This document shows positions 11,047-21,952 of a stretch of DNA of 64,000 nt, one piece after another. How positions within the stretch are numbered: the first letter of the stretch is position 1; every line of letters begins with the position of its first letter. The notes beneath the pieces are model-generated. The model was not told where the DNA came from. It did not search any database and saw only the letters and a program-made list of their open reading frames with translations. The DNA is from Siphlonurus alternatus (Eukaryota > Arthropoda > Insecta > Ephemeroptera > Siphlonuridae). The DNA lies in NCBI GenBank assembly GCA_949825025.1, contig OX463788.1, forward strand, positions 20,649,799 to 20,713,798, read 5' to 3'. A program made the position numbers and the translations under genes.

Positions 11047-11640
11047 GTACATTGAAAGCTTTGCCGTATGTGCTTTTGGTTTCAGTGAAAATTAAGAAAG
11101 ACTCTTGATATGATTATTTATTTATTTATTATTTTTTTTTAAGCATTTCATTATTGTGCTGAGGTTTAGGCATGACGAAGAAACTCTGTTCTTCTTTTAT
11201 ACCTAACCGCCAAATACATGATAGGAAACATATACATAATTTAAACTTTCTTTAAGTATTAACCTGTCCTCTGGCTGCTAACAAAGTCACACCGTACATC
11301 TGCACATCTGCAGCGTTAAAGAGTGTCGGCCATAACCAAATTTTGAATACACTGCATAGATAGTGCATATCTTTAAACAACACTGTTTTAGAAATTTTAC
11401 AACTAAGTAGAAAACTAGTAATTTGAAGTACTGATATTTGGACTGACAAATAATATTGCATTTTGACCTTCATGCTGGTATTTGATTGGGTATTAGTTTA
11501 AATTTCTTAATAAGTATCGCTTGAGTAAAAGATTTTTTTCACTTACAGTATTTTCAAAATAGCTCACAGAGAACTAAAAGTAGTTAATTATTGTATTGTT
11601 TTGAAGTGACAATCTATTAAAGTATAGCTGATGTTTGCAG

Positions 11641-11862
11641 GAAGAAGTGGAGTATGAGGCTCGAGTTGTGAAGCGAGCTGCAGAGGCAGCCGCCCAGACT
11701 GGTGAAGCTGAGGTCGCAGTAGAAATCCATCCAACCAGCGTCAGCAGCCTTTGCAGCAGCAGGCCAAGAGATGCTCATGGAGTTTGGATTTATCAAGGAC
11801 CGTGACAATTTCCTTCGAGGTGCAGCAGCCACCACTGCTGACGACCAAAACGCCTTGTCAAG
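11641..11862 (+). pseudogene. Zinc-finger pseudogene, exon b with frameshift
   Basis: A TTTGCAG acceptor and AAG|gtacac donor bound it. The first 29 codons continue exon a in frame (EEVEYEARVVKRAAEAAAQ and on). The second half reads sensibly only in another frame (AGQEMLMEFGFIKDRDNFLR), so about one base has been lost or gained near 11720. The exon-a frame hits TGA near 11808. Confidence 0.6.
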
Positions 11863-12014
11863 GTACACTTTGCAACAATGTAGTCACAGACTATTAAAAG
11901 CTCAGCTGACTTTTAGAGCGTGTATTGATTTGTTCTTTGAAACTGCTATACAATGATATTCAGTAAATAAATTAAATTTAAATAAAAAGAGCCTGAAAAA
12001 AAAAAAAAAAAATC
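11863..12014. other. Intron remnant next to LINE tail
   Basis: Short AT-rich intron sequence ending in an A run directly before the LINE insertion. CATAAACATA recurs near both ends of the LINE (about 12016 and 14932) and may be its target duplication. Confidence 0.35.
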
Positions 12015-12267
12015 ATAAACATACATACATACATAACATGACGCCATATCCCTTTACGGGGTAAGCCAGCAGCATTATTACCTCGGCCGTCTACAAATTG
12101 CCTTCCAAAGCACTCGATTCTTGCATACTCCACTTGCTTCAGAAATACTCATAACACTCTTTTGCCTTCTGCACTCTCTATTACACTGTGTACTTTTAAC
12201 ACTTCTGTTCTCTTCAAACATTCTGCAATCACATTCAACCAAACCTTTTTAGGTCTACCTAATCCTT

Positions 12268-13083
12268 TCATGCCTTGTACACTATCTTCAAGCACCTGTT
12301 TTGCAATTGTTCATCACCCATTCTCTCAACATGTCCAAACCAACGTAGTGTACTTTGTTCATACTTGTCAATTTTGCTTTCTTTCACTCCACACTCATTC
12401 ATCATCCATGTGTTTCTCACTCTATCCATCCTAGTTTTACCACACATATGCCTTAAAAAACTCATACCAACAGCATTCAACTTACTTCTATGCTTTGTTT
12501 GACACACCCATACTTCAGATCCATACATCAAAGTTGGTATTAGGACAGAGTTATACACAGTTAGCTTAGCCGTATTAGACAACAGCTCAGTGCGACACAA
12601 CCCTGCCATACTATCCACAATCCTCCTGCCAGCACTTACTCTCCTATCAATCTCTCCATCTACACTTCCGTCCTCCCGAAACAATCTTCCCAAATATACA
12701 AATTCTTTCACTCGTTCCAGCTGTTCTCCTTTTAGGTCAATTCCTTTTGCCTCGTTGCTATCTGTACTACCAAACACCATTACTTTTGTCTTGCTCACAT
12801 TGATTTTCAAATCCATATGACTAGTACTCACTTCCAAACGGTTTAACCTTCTTTGCAAGTCATCTACGCTATCAGCTAACACCAATGCATCATCCGCATA
12901 CAACAGCAACCATAACATTATCGTACCCACACTAATTCCATTTTCACCTATACCAGCCAATCTTACACACTTATCCATAAACACATTAAACAGCCATGGC
13001 GACATCACACAACCATGTCTCACTCCTCGCTTCACTTCAAACCATTCGCTCAAACCACCATTCACCCTCACACACGCTTTACT
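12268..13083 (-). CDS. LINE reverse transcriptase, C-terminal part
   Basis: About 270 codons without a stop. They carry the fingers/palm motif ending GCVMSPWLFN, the catalytic YADD box, the following LKINVSKTKVMVFG motif, the thumb (KEFVYLGRLFREDGS) and the C-terminal RWFGHVERM segment. The enzyme would copy the element RNA at a nicked chromosomal target. The frame is still open, so the copy is fairly young, but without its N-terminal half it cannot be autonomous. Confidence 0.85.
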   Translation of the reverse strand, partial: SKACVRVNGGLSEWFEVKRGVRHGCVMSPWLFNVFMDKCVRLAGIGENGISVGTIMLWLLLYADDALVLADSVDDLQRRLNRLEVSTSHMDLKINVSKTKVMVFGSTDSNEAKGIDLKGEQLERVKEFVYLGRLFREDGSVDGEIDRRVSAGRRIVDSMAGLCRTELLSNTAKLTVYNSVLIPTLMYGSEVWVCQTKHRSKLNAVGMSFLRHMCGKTRMDRVRNTWMMNECGVKESKIDKYEQSTLRWFGHVERMGDEQLQNRCLKIVYKA

Positions 13084-13091
13084 ACCTTCAT

Positions 13092-14716
13092 CAGGGACGG
13101 TCTGGGGGCCGAAGGCCCGCTCCGCGGGAGGGCCCGAAGGGCCCGGCCGCGGAGCGGGGGGGGGGGGGGGGAGGGGGGGAGTAGCCCGCCGCAGGCGCGA
13201 AAATTTTAGCAAAAGGGGCGTGGCTTTCTTATTGTTTTATTAATTTTAAAATATCAAAATATTGCAAGGTTTCATATATTGGGAAATTAAATTTGAGATT
13301 TTTTTTTTGGGGGGGGTTACAGTTTCAGGTAGAGATAATACGGATCAGCTGGCCCAATGCTAAAAAAAATCCCATTCATAAAAATTATGAAAAAAATTTA
13401 AAGTGTTCTCCTCTACATCCCCTATCAGTAGGGAAAATATCAGGTATACAAAAACGAGCTAGTTTTTAAGTTATTAATGTTGACGAATTTAACATGGGGA
13501 AATAGAACTTCCATGTTAAATTGGTCAACTTTAAAAATTAATAACTCGAAAACTAGCTCGTTTTTGTATACCTGATATTTTACCTACTGATAGGGGGATG
13601 TAGAGGAGAACACTTTAAATTTTTAAATTTGTTTCATAATTTTTATGAATGGGTTTTTTTTAGCATTGGGCCAGCTGATCCGTATTATCTCTACCTTATT
13701 TTTTTTTTTTTTTAAAGTTAAAGTAAATGATGGTCTATGACCAAGAAATAAAATAAAAAATGAAAGAAACAGCTGAGGTAATATATTATTATTTTCTAAA
13801 AATATTGCTCCTCCATAATGCAACCGAAATCCAAAATATTTAAATATCTTACATAGGTTTTATATATATATATATATATCAAAGTCAGAGAGAAAGCATC
13901 GTTTAACATAAAATAAGGTCGTTTAATACTTGACAAACATCCTTCATTTATTCACTTGAAAAATTACACTGTTAGCCATGCATGCATAGGTGGTGTTCCG
14001 TGGCTCGAGCTTTAGCCAAAAACGTATAAAAAATATTTTTTGCTCGGAGCAGTTTTTCTGTAAAAAAAAAAAATAAAAAAAATCGAGAACATTTGCCATA
14101 GTAAATATATGTTAATTCTCATATGAGTTTTCATTTATTTATTGACGGGAATACAGATTCGAGAAGATAATTATATTTTTTAAGTATTGTTTGGTTACAG
14201 CTCGTACATGTCTATGTTTTTATATCGCATTATCATGGTGTATTTTTTTCAAATTAATCGAGGGTGTTTGTCAGGTATATAGGCCCTGCGAATTTTTAAT
14301 AAATATTGGGAAATTCTTTCTGGACAATCTATATATGTGAGATGGAATTTTTGGATTCGTGTTGTCCTAAAATTCAAGATGCAAACTTTTTTTTGAAAAT
14401 AATGAAAATGTGAACTCAGTAGATATTCAAATACGTCTATTTTTCTACAGTGCTTAATTTCTATTAAGTCCTCTCAAATATGTATGAATTGTAAGTTAAT
14501 GCACAAAGTCACGTGTGTCTTTTTATCATAATATATATACATAAAATAATCCTTGAAACACTTGATAAACTTTTGAATTTTTACTTTTTTAGCGCACGGT
14601 GAATATTTTATAATTTCAGTAAAATTTCAAATTTTCTATGAGGCCCGGAGGGGGCCCGCGCAGGCCGGGGCCCGCTCCGCATTTGCGGAGTCAACTATAT
14701 GGCCAGACCGACCCTG
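13092..14716. mobile_element. hAT-like element inserted in the LINE reverse transcriptase
   Basis: Ends are inverted repeats beginning CAGGGACGGTCTGG and CAGGGTCGGTCTGG, with a perfect 8-bp target duplication ACCTTCAT (13084-13091, 14717-14724). Removing the element and one duplicate rejoins the LINE frame exactly (MYEG then SKACVRVNGG). Both termini are strongly GC-rich with nested palindromes. The left one is followed by the GCCGCAGGCGCGA and GGGGCGTGGC blocks. No transposase is found; a large palindrome sits at 13327-13696. Confidence 0.92.
13327..13696. mobile_element. Large palindrome (foldback insertion) inside the hAT element
   Basis: Two arms of about 180 bp are near-perfect inverted copies, beginning AGGTAGAGATAATACGG and ending with its complement. 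They meet near 13511 around a short spacer. The G run before it and the T run after it hide any target duplication. It may be a separate foldback MITE nested in the hAT element. Confidence 0.75.
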
Positions 14717-14940
14717 ACCTTCATACATAGATTTTACTGCATTCAGCAATTCATCATTTACACCATACTCGGACAACACTTTCCACAGCATACTTCTATT
14801 CACCTTATCATACGCCTTTTCTAAATCTACAAATGCGACAAACAACTTTTTATCAACAGCCAAATGTTTTTCAATCAACTGCTGCACAGTAAAGAGCTGG
14901 TCTGTGCAGCCTCTGCCCGGCATGAACATAAACATAAACA

Positions 14941-16494
14941 AATAAATATAAAAGTGTTATTAAAAAAAATGTGTTTATCAATATTATCATTATCATACAA
15001 AGTACAACAATCATTGGATGATCAATTTTCCATTCAAAATATTCTTGCATTTTTCCTGTTTTAATCCAGAGACAAAGATGGTATCGTTACTGGTAGTTCT
15101 ACTTCTTAATTAAGAATACTGTGTTCTCCATTATTAAATATTTTATTTTATTTATGTTTATGTTTATATAATTAAGCAGTGATGTACTGCTTGTCATGTA
15201 TGTTTGTTTACAGGATATTAAGCTAGATATGAAAGAGAAAGAAAATAAGTGCTACTGAATATTCTTGCAGCTAATAACAGGGGTAAGGTTTTCTTGCAAT
15301 ATGATAAGTAGCACTCGACGTTACTTTTTTTTTTTTTTTTTTTTCCTTGCAATGGAAGTTCATATTTTGTAGAGGGTGCTCTCATTTATTTCTTAATTGT
15401 ATATTTAAAGCAACAGACTTAAATTCTACATGATAAATCTCGGCTCTCGTCAAATCTGAATCTGTGTATCTGAGATTTTTTATTATAGTAATATATCGTC
15501 CCGGAATACCGTAGTTCTGAGTAATAATGAGCTGTCTGATACATCAGACCAGTGCAATGATGAACTTTATGTGTTACCAATTTACAGCTCATAATTGCTC
15601 TCATCTGATATAGCAGACAGCTCCATGATCGTGGTAATGCAGACAGCTCATTATTCCGGACAAGGAACGATATACATATTGTATATGATGATGAGGTAAA
15701 TTGATGCAAGTTGTGGGAAAGTGTTGGCAAAAGAGTATCACTAGTATTATGGTCTCAGTATAAATTTACCCAATATCAAATTTGTATATTTTGGAGCTAT
15801 AATGTAGTATGTATTTGGGGAGGGGGGGGGGGGAAGAATCCAGAAATTAAAAATATATGCAGCCCAACTTTTGAAGAGTTTTTCTAGCTCAGTGCTCAAT
15901 CAATCTAGAATGTTGTGAAAAATACTAGGACAAAGACAGTTATTGTTCCTTAAAAGGTAGTACTAATTTGAAAAAAATTAATCAATCCCCCTTTTTTTGG
16001 AAAACATTGTTCTGGAAAATCAAACAATTCATGAACTTAATAATATGCGAAAACTCGTTCATCACAATCAAAATACACAGGAACACTTTGTAAAACACAT
16101 TGTGTTGGCATTTTTTTTTTATTATTTTTTTTTTTTTTCTTTTTCTGTTTTTATACCTCTACATTCTTAAATCATACAAATATTTTTTACTTGAGTTGAC
16201 TTAATTGTTGATTTATTCATTTTGAAACTTCTGCGAGGTCCAAGATTTTATTTCCAAAGTACTAGATTTAGTCCCCTCAACTATTTAAAATTGAGGTGTT
16301 CTTCTCCTTTTTTATAATATAGAAGAAAATAGAAAAAAATATTTAATTAAAGTGACAATGAAAATATTTCCACACTTACTTCCTTTTGTCCAAAGCTTAA
16401 TTTCTGCATACATAAAAATTTTTTTGATGCTTAGCACAACATGCCTCATCCATGTGTGACGTTCTCTGTATATTAAACAATTTATCTTTTACAG
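14941..16494. other. Intron sequence with homopolymers and one inverted repeat
   Basis: No coding exon recognised. It holds poly-T near 15328-15345, poly-G near 15820-15834, and an inverted repeat at about 15493-15674 in which GAGCTGTCTG and CCGGAATA recur on both arms, a probable small foldback MITE. The pyrimidine tract before 16494 is the acceptor of the next putative exon. Confidence 0.45.
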
Positions 16495-16538
16495 AACTGC
16501 TGGACAATGTTACAAGAGATTTCAGGGTCTGCTTTTTC
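16495..16538 (+). pseudogene. Zinc-finger pseudogene, small exon c
   Basis: The acceptor TTTTACAG is followed by 44 bases that continue exon b in phase (TAGQCYKRFQGLLF) to a GTGCGT donor. It is short, so the assignment rests on phase and splice signals only. Confidence 0.35.
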
Positions 16539-16561
16539 GTGCGTCTAGATTTGATAACCTA

Positions 16562-16715
16562 CAGTAGCCGTCACATTTAACTGGCTCATGATCAGAAGCA
16601 CTCGGAAGTCTTTCGACTCGGCTCGGCCAGTGATGTCCTATGTTACAAACCGGCTACCAATGACTGAGAGCATTACAAATAAGACCATTTAGCCAATTAA
16701 ATGTGACGGCTACTG
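16562..16715. mobile_element. TA-flanked MITE (Tc1/mariner type)
   Basis: Terminal inverted repeats of about 25 bp begin CAGTAGCCGTCACATTTAA, with TA directly outside both ends (16560-16561, 16716-16717). At 154 bp with no coding capacity it fits a non-autonomous mariner-type element. It lies in an intron 24 bp after the putative exon c donor. Confidence 0.85.
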
Positions 16716-16906
16716 TATTTTATTGATAAACACTTCTTAAAAGTTCTTAATGTATTTAATTCAAATTCTACAAATTCACTGCAAATTTAACAGAAATGTT
16801 AAATCCATAAGTATATATTGGTTATAACTTTATTAGCGTTTATTACTATATATATACTGATATTTTATTATGCATTATATTTTTTATTTGGAATACTGCA
16901 ACACAG

Positions 16907-17113
16907 TAGAGGTCGGTGAAGAAGGCAATGTTTGGCAGCATTGCACAACATATCATAAGTAGATGCCCTGTGCCTCGAGCAGACATTCCTAGTGGGCTTT
17001 ATGTACCAAAGCTTTTTATGTATAGGCGAACATATGCTGCTTGCCTTCTTCGCCAACCGCTACTATGGTGCCAAAGTCAGAGAAAGAATGAGAGGGATTT
17101 CAAAAACCAAAAT
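16907..17113 (+). pseudogene. Zinc-finger pseudogene, possible exon d
   Basis: Acceptor CAACACAG and a possible donor GTGTGAGC bound a block slightly richer in GC than its flanks. One frame reads SIAQHIISRCPVPRADIPSG and another reads LLAFFANRYYGAKVRERMRG, suggesting one frame break within the exon. The frame joined to exon c stops early. No domain recognised. Confidence 0.3.
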
Positions 17114-17156
17114 GTGTGAGCACTATGCTGCTAACACACTAACTTTTGTGTTACAG

Positions 17157-18852
17157 ATCATCCATTGCACAGATTGGCGAGTTCCTGCGTATGAAAACAG
17201 TATGCCCTGTGCTGGCTGATGGAATAGGCGGTGGTACCTCAGTAGGTAGTGATGATAAGGATGTTGGGGAGGAGGTAGTACGTGAGGTGGTACATACATC
17301 AGTGTGGCCGCTGTGGCAAGACCTATGCCTCCACAGATGAGCTGGCTGAGCATGAGTGTGGGGGGGGGCAGGTGGCTGTTACGGTTGTCACTGCAGATAG
17401 TCCACCTCCACAGGTGGCAGCAGTGGGGTAGCCAAGGGGGGGGGGGTTCGGTGTTTAACCCCCCCCCCCCCATGAAGATCCAGTAATGACTGGATATAAG
17501 AAGCAAAAAGGAAAAAAATTATAGAAATTTGAAAATAAAAATTTAAATAAAAAATTGAAATTTAGGGGATATCAAATTATCTTTTCTTTAAAATGAACTA
17601 ATTATAAGTTAGTTTCTTATTTTAACAGGAAAAATTGCGACTTATAAATAAATGTTTTATTTCCCTTATACAAACTGCATGCATATAACTACTATTGTAT
17701 AAATTAAAACGCTCTCTCACGTGTGCTGCACTTTCATTTAATTAATTGGTTGCTCCACACGGTGCAGACAAAATTTAACAAAAATAAGAGAAGCAATTCA
17801 CTTGTTTTTTTGTTTTTTTACAGTATATCTTAATGGTGTGAACTTGAAATATCAAATTCTATTAATTAAATGACACGTCGTGTACATTCTATAAAAATAA
17901 TATAAAAGTGGTTACATGAATTACTTGATTTAATTAAAATTATTTACTCAAAGCTCTATTTATTACGCACGTTTTGAAAAGAAATTGAAAAATGGTGTGA
18001 AAAAAACATAAAATGTTTAAAATATTGCATCAGTCCATATATTTTATTTTCTAATATATCTAATATCTTCATGATTTTTCCCTAAAAAAGGGGCGTGTCC
18101 TTAAAAGAATCGCGCCTGCGGCGGGCTATTGGGGGGCTGCGCCCCCCACTCCCCCCGGTGGGTGGGGTGTTCTTAATCTTTCTCCTGAGGAACCCCCCCC
18201 CTTGGACAAATAATGGCTCTACGCCACTGGGTTACAGCAACCTCCACAGGAGCCAGCTCGTCTTCTTCAGCCTCTGGCACACAGGGTGGGCCATTTTCTT
18301 GTGACACATGTGAAAAAACATTTCGACGCAAAGAACATCTCTTCCAGCACAGAAAGCTTCACACCGGAGAGCGACCCTTTGCCTGTCAAGCCTGTGGCAA
18401 AGCTTTTTCCAGAAAAGAACACTTAGTTCGTCATGCAGTGTTCCCAAACTGGAGAGAAAGTTCATGCTTGTGAATTATGCGGAAAGGCTTTCTCAAGAAA
18501 AGACAACTTATTAAAACATCGTAAAACACACGGTATATAGCAGGACCATATGTTTATGAAGCATGTGGTAAAAGTTTTGTGCTTAAACATTATTACTTAA
18601 TGCATCGTTCTTCCCATTCAGGAAATCAAACGTACGTCTGCGGCGTCTGCGAGTTCTGCGACACTTGTGGAAAGGCCTTTGCCGTCAAGCAATATTTTCT
18701 AACACACAAGCTGCGCCACAATCGCAACAAAGGAGATAGGAACCAGCAACAACATGCAGCAGCAACAAGAACAACAACCTGCAGCACAAATTACAGTTCA
18801 AGTGCTGCAGCCTCTGAAAACAACGTAACTGTGGTGACTGAAACAAGTACCG
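17157..18852 (+). pseudogene. Zinc-finger exon e, six C2H2 fingers, interrupted
   Basis: Fingers in order: CGRCGKTYASTDELAEHEC (17303-17359, ends H-x-C); then, after the hAT insertion, [68 protein letters not shown]; and CDTCGKAFAVKQYFLTH. TGERPF and TGEK linkers are visible. A Gln/Ala/Thr/Ser-rich tail follows, ending near a GTATAT donor at 18853. Frames change near 17300, 18440 and 18535. The third finger appears to have lost its second His, and TAG follows the fourth. The splice acceptor is the TTACAG just before 17157. Confidence 0.8.
17421..18229. mobile_element. hAT-like element inside the zinc-finger exon
   Basis: Ends CAGTGGGGTAGCC and (complement) CAGTGGCGTAGAGCC, flanked by GGTGGCAG and GGTTACAG, an 8-bp duplication with two mismatches. 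G and C runs follow the ends, and the GC-rich block CGCGCCTGCGGCGGG with GGGGCGTG lies near the right end. No transposase. Removing it with one flank restores the reading frame between the first finger and the GTQGGPFSCDTC segment. Confidence 0.88.
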
Positions 18853-19153
18853 GTATATATTATGAAGAAATACACGTTATACAATTTGTCCTGTTCAGAA
18901 AAATATTAAAAATTATGTCTGTCTGAATACATAATATGCATGCGCATGCTGTAAATAATTTATTTGAAATATTTTTAACGCACACGTGTCACGCGTGCTT
19001 GCATGCATATTGTATATTGTCATCTATTACTGGTATGCTTATTTACAAACAAATACAACAAACATGGTTATATGCATACCATACCAGAGTACGTATTTAG
19101 ATACTGTGTTTATTAGTCCTAAAAGGCTAAAATAATACTAAATATTTTCTTAC
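18853..19153. other. Spacer between zinc-finger remnant and minus-strand exon
   Basis: AT-rich; holds only a patch of alternating GCATGC/CACGTG-like words (18930-19010). No gene seen. Confidence 0.4.
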
Positions 19154-19252
19154 CTGTGCGGTTAGGACGGTTGATGTAGCTGCAGTAGTAGCCCCATTTG
19201 AAATTTGCAGTTCAAGTTCCTCACTATTGAATATTGACCTCATGTTCGCCAT
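19154..19252 (-). CDS. Putative first coding exon of a minus-strand gene
   Basis: On the minus strand ATG at 19252 opens 33 codons (MANMRSIFNSEELELQISNG, then a Thr/Ala-rich stretch to LTAQ), ending at a strong CAG|GTAAGAAAA donor with phase 0. Upstream sequence carries a TGACGTCA site at 19499. The protein family is not recognised, and the next exon has not been identified. It would lie at lower coordinates, overlapping the zinc-finger remnant on the other strand. Confidence 0.45.
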
Positions 19253-19800
19253 GAGGTGTATGCATACATATCTTGCGGAACATTTACTTCTACACCAATT
19301 GAATTTAAACGAGGAACTTTACTAAAAAAAAAGACGTTATTACTGTTGACTGTCTTGCATAACTTTTTTTCTTCCTACCAGACATTTTACTTTACGCTAC
19401 TATAACAATTTTTTTAGATTTAGATGAGTAAGCAATGATCTAAACAACAAAGAAAAAAGCGCATTGTGCCTGTCTAATCACGTCGCTGGACAGTTCAGTG
19501 ACGTCACTAAAATTTTGTCTTCGCGACATCTTAAAGTTCTTCGAGAACAAGGTTGGCTTTAAGTCACCAATTGGACCATTGATAAAGGGCTTAGCCAATC
19601 ACGTTCAAGTATTTTTGGCCACATCGTGCCGCGAAATTTTGAATGCGCCCATCATGCAATGCTATTTTTGAAATCTCGCGGTGCAATGGGGCCTGAAAAT
19701 TCACCTTTACCAAAATTGACGTACGGAATACGTGCGTGTCTTCACCTGTATAAAGGAACGTTGTTCGAGAACTAAAGACGTGATGCCCTCTTACAACCCT
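19253..19800 (-). promoter_or_regulatory. Possible promoter of the minus-strand exon
   Basis: GC-richer than its surroundings and placed directly upstream of the minus-strand ATG exon. It contains the palindromic CRE TGACGTCA at 19499-19506 and several CG dinucleotides. No TATA box is evident. The call is contextual. Confidence 0.3.
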
Positions 19801-20599
19801 CTTACAAACAAATGCGCGAAAAAATTTAAATTCTTGATGATAGTCAGTAGTCTAGGTGGTGAAAAGCAATATATTATACGAACAAAACTCTAGGGTTAAA
19901 ACCCTCGTAAAAATACCTATAATAAAAATTAATATAATAAATAATAAACCATAAATATTTGTAATTAAAAATGGGCCGGCGCTATTCGCACCACCGCGGT
20001 GCAAATTTAGTTCGAGAACGCTATTCGCACCACGGTGCAAATAACGTAATTGATTATTATTTATTATTTACACCGCAGCGGTGCGAATAGTAGCTCCAGT
20101 GTGGAGTCGCTATATTCGCACCGCCGCTGTGCAAATAAAAGTTATTAGCGTTATTCGCACCAGGTATTTTTAATCGGAAGAAATTGGGAAGTGAAAAATA
20201 TATGACAGAGGGGCAAGGGGTGGGACTGCGCTCTAACGCTCGAAGCAAATTTTCCCTGGCTGGCAGCTGAGGGAACTCAGGTTAGTGGGAAGGTTTCGCG
20301 TTGCCAAGTCGTTAACCATGTCGATAACTACAATTTCAACCATTTGGCAACGCTGTGTATCATTCAAAGTTTCTCTTCTGCTATGCGTGGCTATTGGCAC
20401 TTCTTTAAAAAATTCTCCCGCTATTTTTCCCACTATATGACAGAAAGGAGGAACTTTTCTTACTTGCTTCTCCACAAAATTGGATTCAACGCGAGCCGTG
20501 TAAAAGAGCAAGCGTTAGCCTTCCATATTATATAGTTCAGTGCAGAGGGGCTATTTTTAATCAGAAGAAACCGGAAAGCGAAACGTAATTTATAATGCT

Positions 20600-20724
<125 letters not shown>

Positions 20725-21639
20725 TACAATTAAAATATAAATATAAAAGGGGGCTTTTTAACGATTATTGTCACCGGAAGTTCCGCCATCTTTCTTTTAT
20801 GCACCGCCATCTTCTTTTCATACGCAATACATATGAGTGACAAGAACAAGCACTATTAGGAAAGCAGTGATCAGCACAGTAAAATATGTTTATTTAATAA
20901 AATGAATCACTTTAAACACTTTCTCGTGTATTTATTCATCCATCATCCTTGCAAACATTGAAAAACATTTAAATATGAGTGGTAAATAGTTGTACGCTGT
21001 TTTGACTCACTAGTCAAAATGACCGCAATTCATTTGTTTTTTCTGCTGAAAAGTGTAAAGTTGTTTTTTGACGATTTGGCAACATTGTTATCCCATCCAG
21101 TTAAGCTACGAGCAGCATTGCCGAATTGTGCAGTTTTTATGAAGGCTTGTATCTCAAAAAGTAAATGGTAATCTATAATTATTATTTCATCATAATTCTA
21201 TTTAAAATAATGATTGTTTTTTAAGCTAAAATTTGAATCCATTATTCAGTACCATTACGGAGATTGAAATTTGCATTTGATAACATGCGTTTTTTATATC
21301 TCAATTTAAAAAATAATGGCACTGAATTTAGGTGTATTTTATTGCATGAGAATTTTTATTTATTTTTTCTCTATGCAATGCTGAAAATATTGGAGTGATT
21401 TACCATTTCCTAAGACCAATGACAATAATCCTTAATAGTTTTTAATCAGAAGAAACCGAAAAGCAAAACATGAAAAGGCCCGGGGACTTAATATAATCAG
21501 AAGAGACCGGAAAGCGAAAATATGAAAGGGGGGCTTTTTAATCGGAAGAAACCGGAAAGCGAAACGTGATTTATAATGATTATATATTATATAATATAAA
21601 GGTAAAATAAAAATTAAATTGCAAAATATTAAAAAGTTT

Positions 21640-21715
21640 CCCCACCGGGAGTCGAACCAGCAACGTAGCTATTCGAAAGCTGACGTTCATACCACTGTGC
21701 CACAGAACCTCGTTA
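21640..21715 (-). tRNA. tRNA-like sequence (SINE head or tRNA relic)
   Basis: On the minus strand it contains an A box (TGGCACAGTGGT), a possible anticodon arm AGCT-TTCGAAT-AGCT (anticodon CGA) and a perfect B box (GGTTCGACTCC). The 5' and 3' acceptor strands do not pair, so it is not a working tRNA. It is more likely a pol III promoter head of a SINE or a tRNA pseudogene. Confidence 0.55.
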
Positions 21716-21952
21716 AAAAACTGCGAGAAAGTCTGGGTATTTATTCTACAGTTGGTCTGGGTGCGCGCGCAACCGAGCGGTGCGAATAGCGTTTTTAAGA
21801 ATTTTTTACACCGCAGCGGTGTAATTATCTTAAAAAAAAAATACTGCTATTCGCACCGCGTGGTGCGAATAGCGATTTCAAAAGTTATTCGCACCGCTGC
21901 GGTGCGAATAGTCACTTTCTTAAAGATGATAAATTATAAATTATACTTTATC

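Larger units (their letters stand above)
12015..14940 (-). mobile_element. Non-LTR retrotransposon (5'-truncated), split by a hAT element
   Basis: On the minus strand the reverse transcriptase begins with GRGCTDQLFTVQQLIEKHL and the palm motif FVDLEKAYDKV (14.73-14.93 kb). It continues after the insertion with RGVRHGCVMSPWLFN, YADDALVLADS and the C-terminal RWFGHVERM (12.27-13.08 kb), then a 3' UTR ending in (TATG)n near 12020. The RWFGHVERM ending is common in RTE-like and related elements. The endonuclease and the first part of the RT are missing. It sits antisense in an intron of the zinc-finger pseudogene. Confidence 0.88.
10756..18852 (+). pseudogene. Broken C2H2 zinc-finger gene
   Basis: Several exon-like blocks with good splice signals, the last encoding six C2H2-type fingers in line, mark a zinc-finger DNA-binding protein gene that would act in the nucleus. 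It is broken in several ways: frame changes near 11720, 17300, 18440 and 18535; an in-frame stop (TAG at about 18538); a fourth finger with Tyr in place of the first Cys ligand; and an 809-bp hAT-like insertion inside the finger exon. Its introns hold a LINE, a second hAT element and a MITE. Long-read indel errors could mimic the frame changes but not the insertion. The orthologue cannot be named. Confidence 0.7.

Noticed and set aside
17123..17506. 127-codon minus-strand frame with Pro/His-rich content
   Set aside because: Antisense shadow of the zinc-finger exon and of the G/C runs at the hAT end.
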